A stretch of DNA of 64,000 nucleotides from Oreocharis arfaki. Taxonomy: Eukaryota > Chordata > Aves > Passeriformes > Paramythiidae. The notes under the pieces were generated by a model. That model was given only the letters and a program-made list of their open reading frames with translations. It ran no database searches and had not been told where the DNA came from. Within the stretch, counting starts at the first letter, position 1, and every line of letters starts with the position of its first letter. Shown in pieces: positions 1 through 15,200 of this stretch. The stretch spans positions 1,000,996 to 1,064,995 of the forward strand of contig VZRR01012423.1 in the NCBI GenBank assembly GCA_013398015.1. Direction: 5' to 3'. A program made the position numbers and the translations under genes.

Positions 1-70
1 GGAAAAAAGCCTTTTTTAGCCCATACAAATTTTCTTTTTAGACTAAGTTTTACAAAACTGTAACTATTAC

Positions 71-227
71 CTTCATCAAAGTCTGCATCATCTTCTGTAT
101 GCTGAGGGAAAGGGAAGCAATTTGTGATTTCAAGTCTGTCATCCACCACAAGACCCAGCAGCACGCCTTGGACCACTTCATTCCCCTGTCCTTCTTCTTG
201 GTAATGTTTAATGATTTTTAACACAAC
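71..227 (-). CDS. EIF3H: EIF3H coding exon 2 (start of MPN domain)
   Basis: This 157-nt exon encodes 52 residues plus one base, from VVLKIIKHYQ to EDDADFDE. It is bounded by a TAG acceptor (revcomp of 228-230) and a GTAATAG donor (revcomp of 64-70). It covers the first strand and helix of the MPN domain, with the characteristic GVLLGLVVDDRLEITNCFPFP segment in two parts (residues about 61-82). The protein is almost identical to the mammalian one, which makes the assignment secure. Positions 1-70 are the beginning of intron 2. Confidence 0.97.
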
Positions 228-3200
228 CTAGAACACAAAACAATAAAATCACACTATGCAATGCATTCTTTTTGTCCTCAAACCATCTGGAATTCAAATT
301 CGTTGCACATATTAGAGCTGCAAACCAAGTGAGCTATTGGCTTAAGCACCAGCAATTTTAATACAGGCTGAAGAACAGACAGCCATCCTAATATTACAGG
401 AGAAAAAAAGACCATTAAACGAACCATCAAAATGCAGTACTAAACCAATTTTCTGAAACACAATTCTAAAATGAAATATTGATCTTTTTTACTATAGCTT
501 GTTGCTGTAATTGTGAGCTTTTAACAGTATCTTGCAGGCCCAATAAGCCCCCTCTTGGGGGAAACAATGCACAAGGAACTAACAAAACATCTTCAAAAAC
601 TATGCAGAAACTGGTAGAAATTTTTTTAAATGTGCAGACCACATCAAATTTCAATTGCATTAATCTTCCAAAGTACATCTCACTGCTATTTTACTTCAGA
701 TGATAGTTCAATTTATATGTTGTGAATGGCATGTCATAGGGTATTTTAGAAAAATCAATGATAAAACAAAGAAATAAAAATATGCACAAATTACTCATGA
801 TGTTTTTAACAATATAATTCCCACTTCCTTCCTTAAATCTGAACTCTACAATGAATAATTCTCATGAGATGATACTGTAAATTGGAACAGTATGAACAAA
901 ACCACTCAAAAATAGTCAGCCATTTGCTAGCAACACTTCATACTTAAATAACATTTTATACTCAACAACTAGAACTACCTAAGGTAAGACAGGAATCACA
1001 AACACAGACTTCAAAGAACTTATGCTTTGTCCAGCATAAGTGGGGTTTATTTTACTAAACTCTAATCCATCCATTCAAAATGCAACAGAAAATGTCTGAT
1101 GATTATGTCTTCACTAAAGCAATACTACTTTAACGTCTGCTGGCAAACAGACTAGTTTAACAGATTTCAGCTCAACCACCCTTAAAACAGACTTTGTATA
1201 AGTACTGGCATTTAATGAACATTCTGCAGGGGAGGGAAAGAAAAAAGGAAGTTAAGCTCATACTTACACATTAGGAACATATATTTGTCCCTAGCTTTCT
1301 CCTTTGTTGATTAGCAAGTGTGACTTTTTGTAAAACACTATTACGAAAATGTACTAATGTATTAAAGTACCTCAATACAGGTTAAGTGGAAGAAAAAGGA
1401 GACTAGAATAGAAATTATTCACAAATATATTGCCTTCTGGGGCTAAAATGGGAAAATGAGCTTCATATGCAGCCTACTTGGAGGCAGGGCAGAGAGGGTG
1501 AAACGGAAAAGAAATAGCTATTTCCAACTAAGTTGGATTTAAGTATCAAACTGGGCTAACACCCACTGATTCCTTGCTTATTTACAGTATCACTCACTTG
1601 TGCCTCCCCATGCATCTACATATACTTGCATTGAAGCTTCTCAATCATAGGTAGAATACAACATTTCACTCCAATACACATTCACATCTGTCACTCAAGT
1701 CCTTTGCAACCACACCTTTTTATCCAATTTGTTAAAACAGGTCTACAGAGCAGACACACAGAGAGATACTTTGTTAATATACATCTCATTTAATGGTATA
1801 ACAGTAAGGAAATTAAGATCAGAGGGCAGTGAATCAGTATTTAACAGTGATTGAAGCAGTACAGCAACCACCACTTTGAGATCACCTGGATGTAAATGAA
1901 TGCACCACAGAGTCAGCACATAATTAATATTCAACTTGCATTTAGTGTAAAGTTAAGGTTTATTATATATTTGCCATAAGCCCTGTCTTCCATAGTCACG
2001 GAATCCGTAACTAACCGGCCAGATTACAGCACAGAGAGCTCTCTGTCTATTATACAACTATTCTCAGCATCTTTACAGTCTTGTAAGCTTCACCTTTTCC
2101 AGTATTTTTCTCATTTTCTCTTGAGCTCTCTATGCATACTGACTGCCCCTGTTAATATGAATACTGTTTGCCTGTCTGATTTCACTCCAGGAGCATTTGT
2201 GATATGATACCAATTTGCTGCAGCGTTTCTGATGATAATTGCTCACAGAAAGCAGCCACAAATGAAATAAGCATGAGCTATCACAGAGTATCAGTGATTT
2301 TTCAGAGGAAAAAAAACTAGGAGTTCAAAGCTCTTAAATGTCAACCAAATACCCCAATATACAATGAAGTTATTACATAAGCCTGCAGTTTTCGATCTCC
2401 AGCCTGAAGACCAGAGCAAACATTATCCAGAGAGATACAGACCCCAGGGATTTAGGCCTACCTGCAACCTTGTTTTCTAACAGTCTGAGAAAGGGAGCAG
2501 AGAAGGTCATGAACCCAATACTCCATATTTCACAACTATTAGGGCACTAGAGAAGTTTGTGTTTATGACTGCACTGGAAAACACATTAGCTACCGAAATC
2601 ACTTATAAAAAGGTGCATCCAGTGACATAGGATTCTTGTTTTCATTTTTTCCTTTGTTCTGGACAGTTTTATTTAGCACATAAGACACCAGTCTTTTGTA
2701 CAGCAGACTCTTCCAACTCAGACTGAAAAACCTGCCACCAAAATACTACCATATGACCAAGCAAGAAATGTGCTCTGAAACTTGTGTCTCAGTACTAAAA
2801 ACAGACCTTCAGGTGTAAAGCAGAACTATTTCTGTACTAATAACATCAGCTACAACACTAAAAATGTCATTTCCATTTGTTTGCTAACCTAGATACAGCA
2901 GGAAGAGCTGACCACTATGCAAACACCAGAGCCATGACATTTCTGATTGAGTGCACAAACCAATGCTTCATACTGAATAAACCACATATACCCAAGAAAA
3001 ATGAGCACTAACTTGCATCTAGACATTTCCTAAAAGAAAAACATGTTATGTTTGTGAAGAATCATCATAGAATCAGAGTAGCTATATTGGTCTGAAAATA
3101 AATGTAAGAAGTGTTAATATAAATAATGTAAATAACACAGCACCAAATTTCTCCAAATAACATAAATTTCTCCAAATAAAAAGACCAATTTCTCCAAATA

Positions 3201-6200
3201 ACACTTCAAAAAAATCCCAAAGAAATCTAAATAAACACCAGTATAAGCATCTTTCAGTCAATGCTGATTCACTTTCCAAATACCATTTATAATTCCCATC
3301 CAACTATTCAATACCCTAATAGGAGATATTGCCCCTTTGTACAAGCTATACTTGTTTTTAAATACTTGTAGACCCTTCACTGCTATCCCATAGGTACCCA
3401 AAATTAACAGTAACCAAACCAAATCACATTTCAACTGCTACTGTTATTTAACTAATGCAGCTGGCCAGGCAGGAAAGGTTATGTTCTTAAGGAGAAAATG
3501 TATCAAAAAAACAAACAAACAAACAACCCCTCATTTCTAAACTCTAATACCCTAAACACAAGTCAATAATTATATGCAGCATGATTTAGTAAATTAGCAT
3601 GTAAGAAATGAACATTCAGGTACATAACGACTCTTCAGAAAAGGATATACAAGTAACTCCTAAATAAAACTCAAGAGTCCCCTAGCCTGGTAAATTTAGT
3701 GTTCATGACACCAAATCACTTGGAGTAGCCACTTCTCAGATTTTAATGACTATTAATCCTCAATTAAAAAAAAAAAACCCAGCAGTTCCACAGTGCTCCT
3801 AATCTCCAAATCTTCAAAGCACTCCTCAAACATTAGGAATGAAGTCATATTAAAAAAAATTTAAAAAAAAAAATTTAGAAGCCATTCTGAAACTATTAAG
3901 AACTTCAAAGATACATATTTGAACTGCACACTGCCAAATTTTAACTTTGGCAACATCCCCCGACATCACAGTTGTTAATTTCAAAAGTTTGTATCTCATT
4001 ACAGAAATACGTTCTGGGAAGATCCCACTGTAGGGACATGAATATACCATGATGCACATTTCTGCATTTATCTAAAGAGAAACAACAGCAAATCAAAGCA
4101 CTGAGGATTCACTTATGGGAATGCTTCCTAGAGCTGAACATCACCACGTCAAAACCAGATTTCCAGTACCTGTGCCGTGTCTTACACATGTAAAATCAAA
4201 CGAGAGAACTTCTCTTAGCCCACTGGATATATGATGTAGCACACTGATCTATAGTCTCAAATTAAGTATTTATATCTTTTTAAATGCTTAACATTTTTTG
4301 CCACCCAAGAAAGCTTTGTGGTCACAACCACTAGCATCAACTGCCAGCATCTGGGGAAGAGGATGGGGAGAGAGTCTAAATAACTGTGTTCTGTGGCTGG
4401 TTTCAGCATCAAAGTGGAAGGTGCCATGACACTTTCATCCTCTCAGTACTTAACACTACCACAACGGTGATCAATATTTAGCTTGGCAAAAGGGTCTTGA
4501 AAGCTATGACTGCTAATAATGTGTGGTATATTTTGAATACATCCATATCACATATGGAGCCTTCTCCAAACTAATTCTTAAAACTCAAACCAAGAACTTT
4601 CATATTTGAGGGTTTCAGCATGAGCAAATTCAAGAGAGAACTGATAATGCAGTTTTGCAAATGGATCAATCTCAATGTTAGTCATTACTAACAATGACTG
4701 AGGCAACCGTGTTTAACTCAAAGATGCCTAGAATCAACATCTACTTGATACACATTAAATGCACATGTGCCACCTCTGGATAAAGAGTTGAACTGTTGAG
4801 CAATTAATATCCACATGAAGACATACCACATTTTACTCTAATTTAGTAGCCGTGTCTCCTTCCCCAGGTCACCCTACACTAAAAGCAAATCTACAACTGG
4901 TGTTGTGTTGAAACAACCAATTAGCTATGCAGAAATGAAATTTAATTAAACAGTTCTGAAATCCTCAAGTAAGCATGGAATCGCTTTGTTTTTAAACAAA
5001 GACTTGTTTGTTTAAAAAAAATACAAAAAACCTAAATATCATGAAACATGAGCAATGTTAACATTTTAATAGTTCCAGATGAGGTTTTTACACACTACAG
5101 ATAAGTGCTTATCCTACATTTACAAAAGACAAGTTCTGGAAGCTGACCAAGCAAAAACTTGCCTTGAGCTGATCTGTCTCCTGGCCATAGCACCACCTGA
5201 TAAGACAATAACAGAGACTCTCAACTTTCCTGCCAGGAGAAAAGGAACTCTGAAGTAAATTAAAGATACCATTGCAAGGACTAAGAGTAAGAAAATGTAT
5301 GTCTGATACACATAATGCTCTCCTCCAAATGATTAAGGAGACAAATGTTTATAGACACACATGAAAAATTCCAACTTAATCAGTGCAGTCCACAGAAATG
5401 GGTTCTAGGAAGCAGTATGACAGACAACATGACAGAAAACACAAAATCAACAGGTTGATACCCTGGTCTCATAGGTGTTGGATAAGAGCCATCATGGCAC
5501 AAGACTCGCCACCACATAAAGTCATGGCATGAGTTCAGCACCAAGCTGAGTTGTGTGGTTGACAATCCTGAAGGATGGGATGCCATCCACAGGGACCTGG
5601 ACAAGCTCGAGAAGTGGCCCGCGGGAACCCCATGAGGTTTAGTAAGAGCAAGGGCAAGGTGCTGCACCTGGGTCAGGGCAACCCCCGGGACCAACACAGG
5701 CTGGGGGATGAACAGATCGAGAGCAGCCCTGCCAAGAAGGACTTTGGGGTGCTGGCAGATGTGAGGCTGGACATGAGCTGGCAATGTGCACCCACAGGCC
5801 AGAAAGCCAAGAGTATCCTGGGTTGCATCAAAAGCAACCAGAAGTGTGGGCAGCAGGTTGAGGAGGTGATTCTGCCCCTCTGCTCTGCTCTGATGAGACC
5901 CCACCTGCAGTGCTGCATCCAGCTCTGGGGTCCCCAGCACAGGAAGGCCATGGACCTGTTGAAGTGAATCCAGAGGAGGCCATCAAGATGATCAGAGGGA
6001 TGGAACACCTCTCCTGGGAGGAAAGGTTGAGAGATTTGGGCTTGTTCAGCCTGGAAAAGAAGGCTTTGAGGCGACCTGATTGTGGCCTTCCAGCACCTGA
6101 AGGGAGCCTACAAGGATAACAGGATTTACAAGAGCACATAGTGACAGAACAAGGGGGAATAGCTGCAAACTCAAAAAAAAGTGGTTCTAGATCAGGTATT

Positions 6201-9200
6201 AGAAAAAAAATCCTTAACTGTGAGGGCAGTGAGGCACTGGCAAAGGTTGCCCAGAGAAGCTGTGGATGCCCCACCCCTGAAGGTGTTCAATGCAGGGTTG
6301 GATGGAGCTCTGAGCAACCTCGTCTTGTGAAAGGTGTTCCTGCCCATGACAGAGAAGCTGGAACTAGGATGGTTCTTGAGGTCTCTTCCAACTCAAACCA
6401 TTCTATGAAACTGAAGATTAGAGGTGAAACTGAATTTCACATGTTACACATTAGTTAACAAGAAATATGACAACTTCTACTGATAAACACAGAATTCATT
6501 TAAATGCATGTTCTAGCTCCTCTGCAGAGATCTTTCAATTTTTCTGGATACTCTTATTGAACAGGACTGCATTTTTGACCATTCTTGACATGATAGATGT
6601 CTAGACATTTTTTCTTTTCTTCTTCATACTTAACTTCAGAATAAAAGCTCTTGAAACTGTTAGACCAGTTTTATCTCAGGAGAAGTAAAAGAAAAAACTT
6701 TAGAAACAGCTTTCCATTATGACCTTCAACATCTTAAAAGTAATTATTTTGGCAGATATCTTCTCTCCTAACTATGTTTGGTGGCCAAAAAAAAAAAAGT
6801 ATTTTAATTCCCTGAGAAGTAATCAAAAAGATACTTAATCTAAACATTCTGTCAAAAAATCTAAGGCCAAAAGGACAAGACTGAATTGTCTTTAAAAGCA
6901 AGGTAACTCCAGAAAAATATTGTTTTGAACAGCAACTTCAGAAATAACAAGTCTTAGCCCTCGCTGTTTTATCAAGCAAGTGTAGCAGTCATCCTTTGGA
7001 CAGAAAACCTCAAACGCCCAACAATAATTTACCTTTATCTTGACTTGCTAGAGCCTAAACACCAACATTTATAAAGCCTTTGTAAGTACAGTTCTTGGAA
7101 TAGTAAGCTTACATTTTATGTCAATCAACAGCTAATTCAACACCAGATGTTAAAAGCTTATTTCTGAACTTGACAGAAATTTGGGGCTTAAAAACAATAA
7201 TTATATAGGAAGCACAACAGAATTATGCATGACATTTCATACCATCTCAATTGAGTGCAAATATCAAAATCTCCTTTTGACGTGAGTGGAAGTTTCTCAG
7301 AGCCGAGCCTAAATTCACCAACAATGAACAATGTGTATTGATCTGAGGTGGTCCTCAAGCAGAGGATGCTACATATATTTTCACACTGAAATTATATATT
7401 ACAGGAGTCTGTCGATTTTGTCTCCTGTAGGTCCTCAGCATTAAACCATTATGGAAATCCATGCTAAATTGAATGGAAAATAGTCCATCTTGAACTTTGA
7501 GGGGAATGATGTTACATGCTTCTGTACTATATTAATATTTTTGGGTATTAGGAAGCACATGAGAAGCATCCAAAGCTTTTTGTTCCCTGGGTGTCTTATT
7601 GTATCACTTGGTACCACAACACTTGCTTAGTTTGTAAACCTCAAGACTTCAGATAACTTAATTGCAAGAGGGAACATCAGTAACCTTTCTGCTGCACAAT
7701 ATGTGCATGAGGCTAAAGAAAACTACCCAAATGATAATAGATTATTGATTTAATAACCCTTTTCTGTCACTTCTGTTTAGCTTAGGAATCATTTCACCCG
7801 GTAATTATAGGAATCTAGATGGTTTTCTGTATTACTTCCTGCTTATAGCCATCTCACTTTTCCTCTGACTGTTTGGTTGGGGTTTTTTTCCAACAGGACA
7901 AAGAAGGTGATAATATCCATACACAGCCGTAAGCCAGACATAGCATCCCTTGCCACTTATATCTCAGTAAGCGACTGACTCAAAGCACAATTTTAAGTCA
8001 GCGACAGGCCAAGAAGCATTTTATCACTCCTTCCTGAACACTAACTGCTCATGTGCACTGTTTGGGGCATGACTGGAAAAGCTGTACCTTGCTCACCCTG
8101 AAGCTTAGTCTAGGAAAAGTAGACATTTGGTTCATTTTTCACTTTCTGAACACTCTTATGCAGATTATGTGTAGCTCAGCAGCATGCCCAATGCAAACTG
8201 AAAGCAAAGGTTCAACCACCACCAAAAATGCCCCACAGAAAATACTTCTAGAGTACCTGCTCTTTCAGTTGCTTTATTTCTCTTTTAAAGAAGAACTACT
8301 TCCAAACTGCTGCGATTGAAGAGCTCTAGAATTTCCCTAAAAGCAAGAGGGAAAGCCAACCTAACAAGAAAGGGGGCCTCCTTACAGTGACACAGCCTGG
8401 CTGCACCTTCCAACAGCCCCAGCTTCCAGCCAAGGTGGTCATTCCCACAGTGCAAGCCGAGATTCCTCCATACACTGCCAAGCGATTGACACACACGCTA
8501 TTCACTGGAAGCAAGCTCAGCTGCTGTAAATATGGGTTAGTTGCTCACTCATTCTATTACTGGGATACTTTCAAAGACACAAAGATTTAAATAAAAAAAA
8601 ACAAAGCCTATAAAAAAAGCTATGTCAAATTACAAAAATCACTCATTTCATATAAAACCAGACACACAATACGAAACAGACCATTTCTCAATACCTAGAA
8701 CTAAAACTGGTTAATATCTGAAGTATAAGATGGAAAAGACAAACTGAGACAAGACTCCACAGGTAGGTGGAGTTCAGACCGAAGAACTGAAATAGTACAG
8801 ACACTGAGCCTGTTTCTGCACAAGTACAACATTAGAAGGGAAGATTACTAGGTTTTGGTTAGAGGCATGTTGGTTTTTCAGAGGCTGTGTTTTTCCTTGA
8901 CTGTGCCAGGAATATATGTTCATCAGCTAACGTCTTGTAGGTACCATGAAAGATCTGTTTAAGTCATTTATTTACTCACGTCCAAGTGAGCTGCTTGTTC
9001 TTGCAAAAGGAAGAAGTTAAACACAAACTACAGTACATCAAAGGAATAATTAATTAAACTATGGAGAAAAGCAAAGGTTATTAAAACACAGAAAAAAGTG
9101 AATTTTAATCAAGGTGTGTGTTACCAAATAGACCAATCTCTTCATCATTTTTGTCCCTCCACATTTGAATTTTACATCAGTTCAGGTTAACAACCATCTC

Positions 9201-12200
9201 CAGGGTTAATCACAAGCCATTAGCACACTTTAATATTGCCTCAATGTAAGCAAAAATGCACATTACACACGGGTATTGAAACTCCCCATTGCTGTGTTCA
9301 CACACTGCTATAATGTAGTTCTCTGCAATACAAAGTTTCATAACACATTTCACAGTACATGGATTCAGGCAAATTCCCATGGAAACCGCCAAGACCACTG
9401 GCACTGCAGAATCACTTCCTTGTAGAAACATTTCTGTAAAACAGCCCCAGGACCTCAATTGTATGAGTGGCAGGGCATTAGATGTTATTAGCACATTGTC
9501 AGGAGGCAGTGATAGGGATGTAATGAGATTAACATCCAAAATTCTGCTCATTACAAGTGGAATAGAGCATTTCCCCAGGACTACTTAGTACATTATTTCT
9601 TTTATTTCCCAAATCTCACTGAACAAAAAACTTTTGAAAACATTCAGTATTTCAGGCACTTTTTGCAAATTGCCAATACAATTCATATTTATTATTTGTA
9701 ATGAATTCAATATCTAGACATCGTTTCAAGAATGAAAGTCAATGAATATACTCCTTCAGAGCACAACAGAAAAAAATTATATTGAAGCAGTAGAGGCAGG
9801 CACAGTTTCAATATTTTCTGCTCAAAACACCAGAGCTTAACATTTATACTTCAACATACAGTGGATACATATGTTCTGCGTATTAGTGAATCACCATCCT
9901 TCAAGATTCGTGGTGCTCACCAAGCGAGGAGTGTACTTCAAGTACAAGGTTTTCCTCAGCATCAACTTCTAACAGCTTCCTATAAAAAGATTTAAAGATG
10001 ACAGCCAAAAGCAGCAGGAGCAATTTTATTTAACAGCCTATTCTTTAATCAGATTGTGCCAGACTGTTACCATTTTGAAGCTGAAGAAAAACTGGAAGAC
10101 AGTTACCCTTATCCATCTGACCTTCAAAAATTAACAAAGTAGGTCAGACCTAGATGGGGAGGAGGGAGTGGGAGCTCATCTGAGACTACTGATCTATTTC
10201 AAAACACATACCCTGCACAACAAAATTGGAATATACTATTTAAGGGTGTGTCTTTAAAGCATGACTTCCATACACATTCAACAGATGCTTCCAAGTAACC
10301 AGTAAAATCCCTACCGGACATGACTTCCATATCATTTTAATAATTTATAACTTTTTGCACAACAAGTTTTTCCACATTGAAACACTTAGCCTTTCTGGCA
10401 AACACTTGGTTATGTGCTAAGGGGCTACAACAGAGACAGATCCTCCTAGTAACAGCTAGTGCAATCCAGAGAACCAAGACTGGATGGAGTCTCAGTTTTC
10501 CTGCTGACTTAAAAGTATAAAATTGAGGGGGAAAAAAGCCCCAAACCATGAATGTCAATTATTGCTTCAGCTTTCCCATCTTTCAAACAGAGATTTGCTT
10601 TTGCATCATCATCTGAACACTGCCACATGAAAATCACTTCCAGAAGAGTTCCATTTCTAATAACAGCTACTGTGACAATGAGATTAAAAACAATCATTCT
10701 AATTTTATCACTGAGAGTGCCAATGGAGAAGGCAGCATGGCTTTCAAATTGCTCCCAAGGAGTGATGACAGATGCAGTAAATATCCTATGTCTCATCTAA
10801 AGTTTAAAAAGCTTTAAAACAGTAATTTTTTTTGCATTGATAATAATGCGATAGGAAAAAACCCTAAGTCCTAAGTGCTCAAAATTCAGCCCTACTTTGA
10901 TGAAGAATTTTGTCAGAGACTGCATACTTTTCTCAGGTATGCATAAAAAAATCCCCAAATATCGATAAGTGATTTACACCTCCAAGCTCCTAAACACCAA
11001 AGAACACTTGTTTAACAGGAAGGGGTATGCACATTGCTTATTGCACAGATATGGGCTCCAAGGCACAGGAAGGATGTGCAGCAAACACACTGCAAAGCAG
11101 GATACAGCATGTGAGCAGAACAAAGGCAGAGACCAACAACTCTTACATGCTCAAAGCAACATCCTAACCTTCACTTTCCAGAAAAAACCCAAATATTTAT
11201 AAAAGAGAATTGGCCTGTTATTGCATGTATAAAGCAAAGTTCAAGTGTATCTTCAAACTCCAGTGAGTAAATAAGCCTCTCTATCAACTTCAAAATTTTA
11301 TTAAGTCAAAAGAAATTAACAGAATGCTTATCTGAAATAAATATCCACATACAAGTCATTCAAAAATATTCCCACCTTATGCTTAAGTAACTTTGTACAC
11401 GCACATTACAAAAAACATTATCAAAGTTAAGCTCTATTGTCTTGGTTTTAGATTATTGAATAATCATACAAAATACTAACAGGAATGTTTATTACATGAG
11501 CCTAATCTTTTTCCATTTGGTACATTAACAATTTATTTACTTTCCATTAAGCTGATATTATTCTGTTATGTGGTAACCTAATTAAACTGCTACGCACTGT
11601 TGGTAAAGCCAGTATCACATCTCTGCAATCTTAATGCTGCTGGAAGACTAAAAATAATACGAGAGAACAATATGTTCTAAACTGTACCATCACTGAGAAG
11701 GTATTTTGACCTTGTGTGCAAATATGGAAAAACAACACCCAAAATAACCATATCCAAAAAATATCTCTGGCAAAGAAAGATTGATGATAAAATACTACAG
11801 CGACAACAAGTTGAAGACACATGATCCTTTTTCAAAGACTAGTGGGGGGAAAAAAAGCGGTTGCTGCTCTTCCTACAAGGCCTTTCATACAGTCTGTAAG
11901 ATTCATTTAAAAGCTGGAAGAGAAAAAGTCCTAAGAGCGAATAGGGTGTAGGAGTTGTTCAGTTCATACACACCACCAAGGGCCTTTCAGTACTGTACCC
12001 ACTGGGTTTCTCCCCAGAGCTGGCAGTTCCATGTACACTTCCCTCACCTACATCACACTGAACATCAGCTGCAAAGCTCTAATTCTCTTCCAATAAACTG
12101 AAAACCAAAGGAGAACATTTAACAATGTTCAGTGTGCAAGCAGACATAATGCACTGCCTCCGCAACAAAGCCATCACCTTTCACCTCCCAGAGTGAGGTG

Positions 12201-15200
12201 ACAGAGTCAAGGTTAACACCAAACAGGACACAAAGGCAATGATTACTATCTGCTGCATTTTAGAGGTAACATTTTCATCACTAAAAGGGAGGAAGTTATT
12301 TGAAAGATATCTGGTGGAAATACTCTTGTCCTCAGTACCAACACAACTAAATCTGAATCACAAGAGCACGATCTGCTGTTTTCACAGGAGCCATAACTAC
12401 ACAATTGCCACACCAGAGACCACTTCGATATGCACGTAACGGGGACAAAAAATAACAAGAACTGTAACTGCTAATGATAGCAGTGTAGAGGGCAACACAT
12501 TATTTCTCTTTGCATGCAGCAAAAGTAAGAAAAGCCTCTTTTGAAATAAGGTTTTCCTCTTAAAGTTTTGAAGTGTAACACTGCTCAACACATTTCAGCC
12601 ACCTCCACTTTTAGATTAACTCCTTTTGTCAGCACACTAGTTTCACGGTGTGAAGCGATACCAGATGTTCCAGTTCTAAATGCCTCACTAGGGTACACTT
12701 ACCATGACACTTAGGAGATGCTGAGTGCACCAATGCACTCTTACAAGTCATTTAAAGTTTGTGCTCTGTTAGCAAGTATCCACTGCTATCCACCGACAAA
12801 ACACACTGAAATTTGCATTCTCAGACCATCATGATGCAGGTACTTTACTCACTGCCGTTCAAGAAATTTCACTAAGCCTGAAAAGTGTTATATTCCAAGG
12901 AACTTCTTGCCCTTTCAACTTACCAGCACACATTAATGCTTTCCCTTCTGAATTTAAGCACAGATTATACATCAGAAGCCCCCTTCTGGGTTAGATTCAT
13001 GCAACTCATTGCTAACACATGAAGATTAACAGAATATAAAACAAAGCTCTTCTGTCTTCTCCACGATTCAAGGTATCCATGAATACATCAAGCCAGTATT
13101 CAATTCACACACCAACTCTTGGAGCCAGCATAATTTGATCTAATTTTTGAGGGAAACAGGTCAAGGAAAAGCCAACAAGATTAAACTTCAATTTAAAATT
13201 CCATTTTAACTCCTCTGGAAGACACACAAAACATAATACAGCCTGAAGGACGTTATATCCTAAAATACTCTTATACAGCTCTGCAATGTCAAGAAACTCT
13301 ACAAAGAACAGCATGCAAAACCCACCACCTGTGCATTCTTGCAAAGTCTTCAGAAGGGTAAAGAAGAAAAAAAAAAACCACAAGAAATGCTAGGAAAAGC
13401 ACAATATTCACAACTCAGATATCAGAGACTTCAGCCAGTTCAATATACACTTCACCAGTACTACAAAATTAAGGCTTTGCATGTTAGCAATTATGAAGAC
13501 AAAGGAATAGAAACCTATAGTAATTTTGAGAAGCCTACATAACTTTTGCTACTTCCTATGACACGTAAAAATCTTGTGCAATGGATGTAACTGTAAAAAG
13601 AAAACATATACAGTGTGCGGTGGTGCAGGTGCCTGAGGCCACCCAGGACACGGAGCAAAACACCACTCCTATGCACTGGTGGTTTAGGGCATGAGCTTTA
13701 TTCCCCACTTTGCAGTCAGGGTGAGAACCCATAATTCCCCAGTTACCCGTTTTACATATTTTGTTGTTATTGGCCGCTGTTCTCCCCTCCCCGTTTTATG
13801 TATAGGGTTTTGAATATTCATTACCCCTTGTTAATATGCATATGTTCCAGAAAGTTCTGTTGTACTCAACGCCCCATTGGTTCTCTAATTTGTCAATTTG
13901 TTGTCCCCTCCCTTTGTTAAATTCCATTTGTTGTTGTACCCGCTACTCCTCCCCTGTCATTCCCTGCCATTGGTCCTCTGTGCTTCCTCCACCCCTATCT
14001 TTCCCCATATAAAACCGCTGGTCAGCCCCTAAAATCTGGCATTTGTCCCTGTCCCCCTTGAAATGAGCTACCTGGAAGCGTATACAGAAGCTCTCCTGTT
14101 GCTCTTTTGTCTCGGCCGTGCTTTTCTCCGCCTGCTGCTCGGGCTCGCCGCTGCCCTCTGCACTGTTTGGGTCGGTAGCCTGGGGCAGGAGCAGCGCCCT
14201 GAGGCAAGTGTCCTCTGGGGTCTCCAGTTGACCACTGAAGCCACCACCTCCGGGCAACTCGAGCCAGCATCAGCAGTGGTTGAGTAAAAAAGGAACCATC
14301 ATTTCTATTAATGAAATGATAAAAGCAATGCACATACCAATGCTTTAGCATGAAGTTAAGGATCCAGTTACATTGGTATGCGGGACCCATGTATAAGCAA
14401 ACCTTTTTCAGTCAGCCAACACTGTTCTCCAAAACCATTAGTGGGTGTAATTTTTTGAATGAATAAATAAATGCAAGGGTAAGATTTAAAAAGGAAAAGT
14501 AATTTTGGTGCTAAGAATTTAGTTAGATGAAGAATTATTTTCCTTTACTTTTACCTTCCTTCCTAAAATAACCTAATGCAGAAGATTTGCAGAGAATGAA
14601 ACACCTTCCCAGTAACAACATAGTGCCTTGTAACTACTCTGAAGGCAAATGTGATTAATAAAAACACTTATCTGGCCTAGCAGCACACTTGCCTTGCTAA
14701 GAGAGCCCCATCTCCCATCCCATAGCTGTTATTTCCCAGAAGAAAGTTTCCATATATCCATTATCTACATACCAGTGGTCTGAGACAACCCACAATCCAC
14801 CACATAGAGTATCTGGTTTTGGGTATTAGTTCAATTTCTCAATTACACAGACTTTGATGCTCATCTTGTAAAAATGCTACTTACCCTACAAGATCTTAGG
14901 CCTCTGAATGATACACCAGTTCACTTCTGCCTTCACAGTTTTCTATGTTGCCTGATGCCACCACTAAAGTCATGAGACATGCATTAATATGCCAAGGAAG
15001 ACCTCCATATGTGCAATTTTAGACAGTGGAGTAGGGTTAGAAGTTTCACTAGGAAAGCATTTTAGAAAAGTCTCCAAGATTTGACAGAAATTTAGAATCT
15101 TCAGTTAATCTAAAAATTTCTCTCAATTCAGAGGAGTAATTATTTCTTATGTCTTAAAATCCATCAGCTTATACTTTGAAATGTATTGCACTTTACTGAA

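Noticed and set aside
3066..3077. ATAGAATCAGAG string like a CR1 tail
   Set aside because: Too short and not followed by other CR1 sequence.
5380..5940. 186-codon minus-strand open frame
   Set aside because: It is mostly antisense to the CR1 copy that starts at about 5535, and the other overlapping frames there are explained by the same element.
13943..14390. Minus-strand frames of 104 and 122 codons
   Set aside because: They lie on the strand opposite to an LTR with promoter signals and show no retroviral or host domain.
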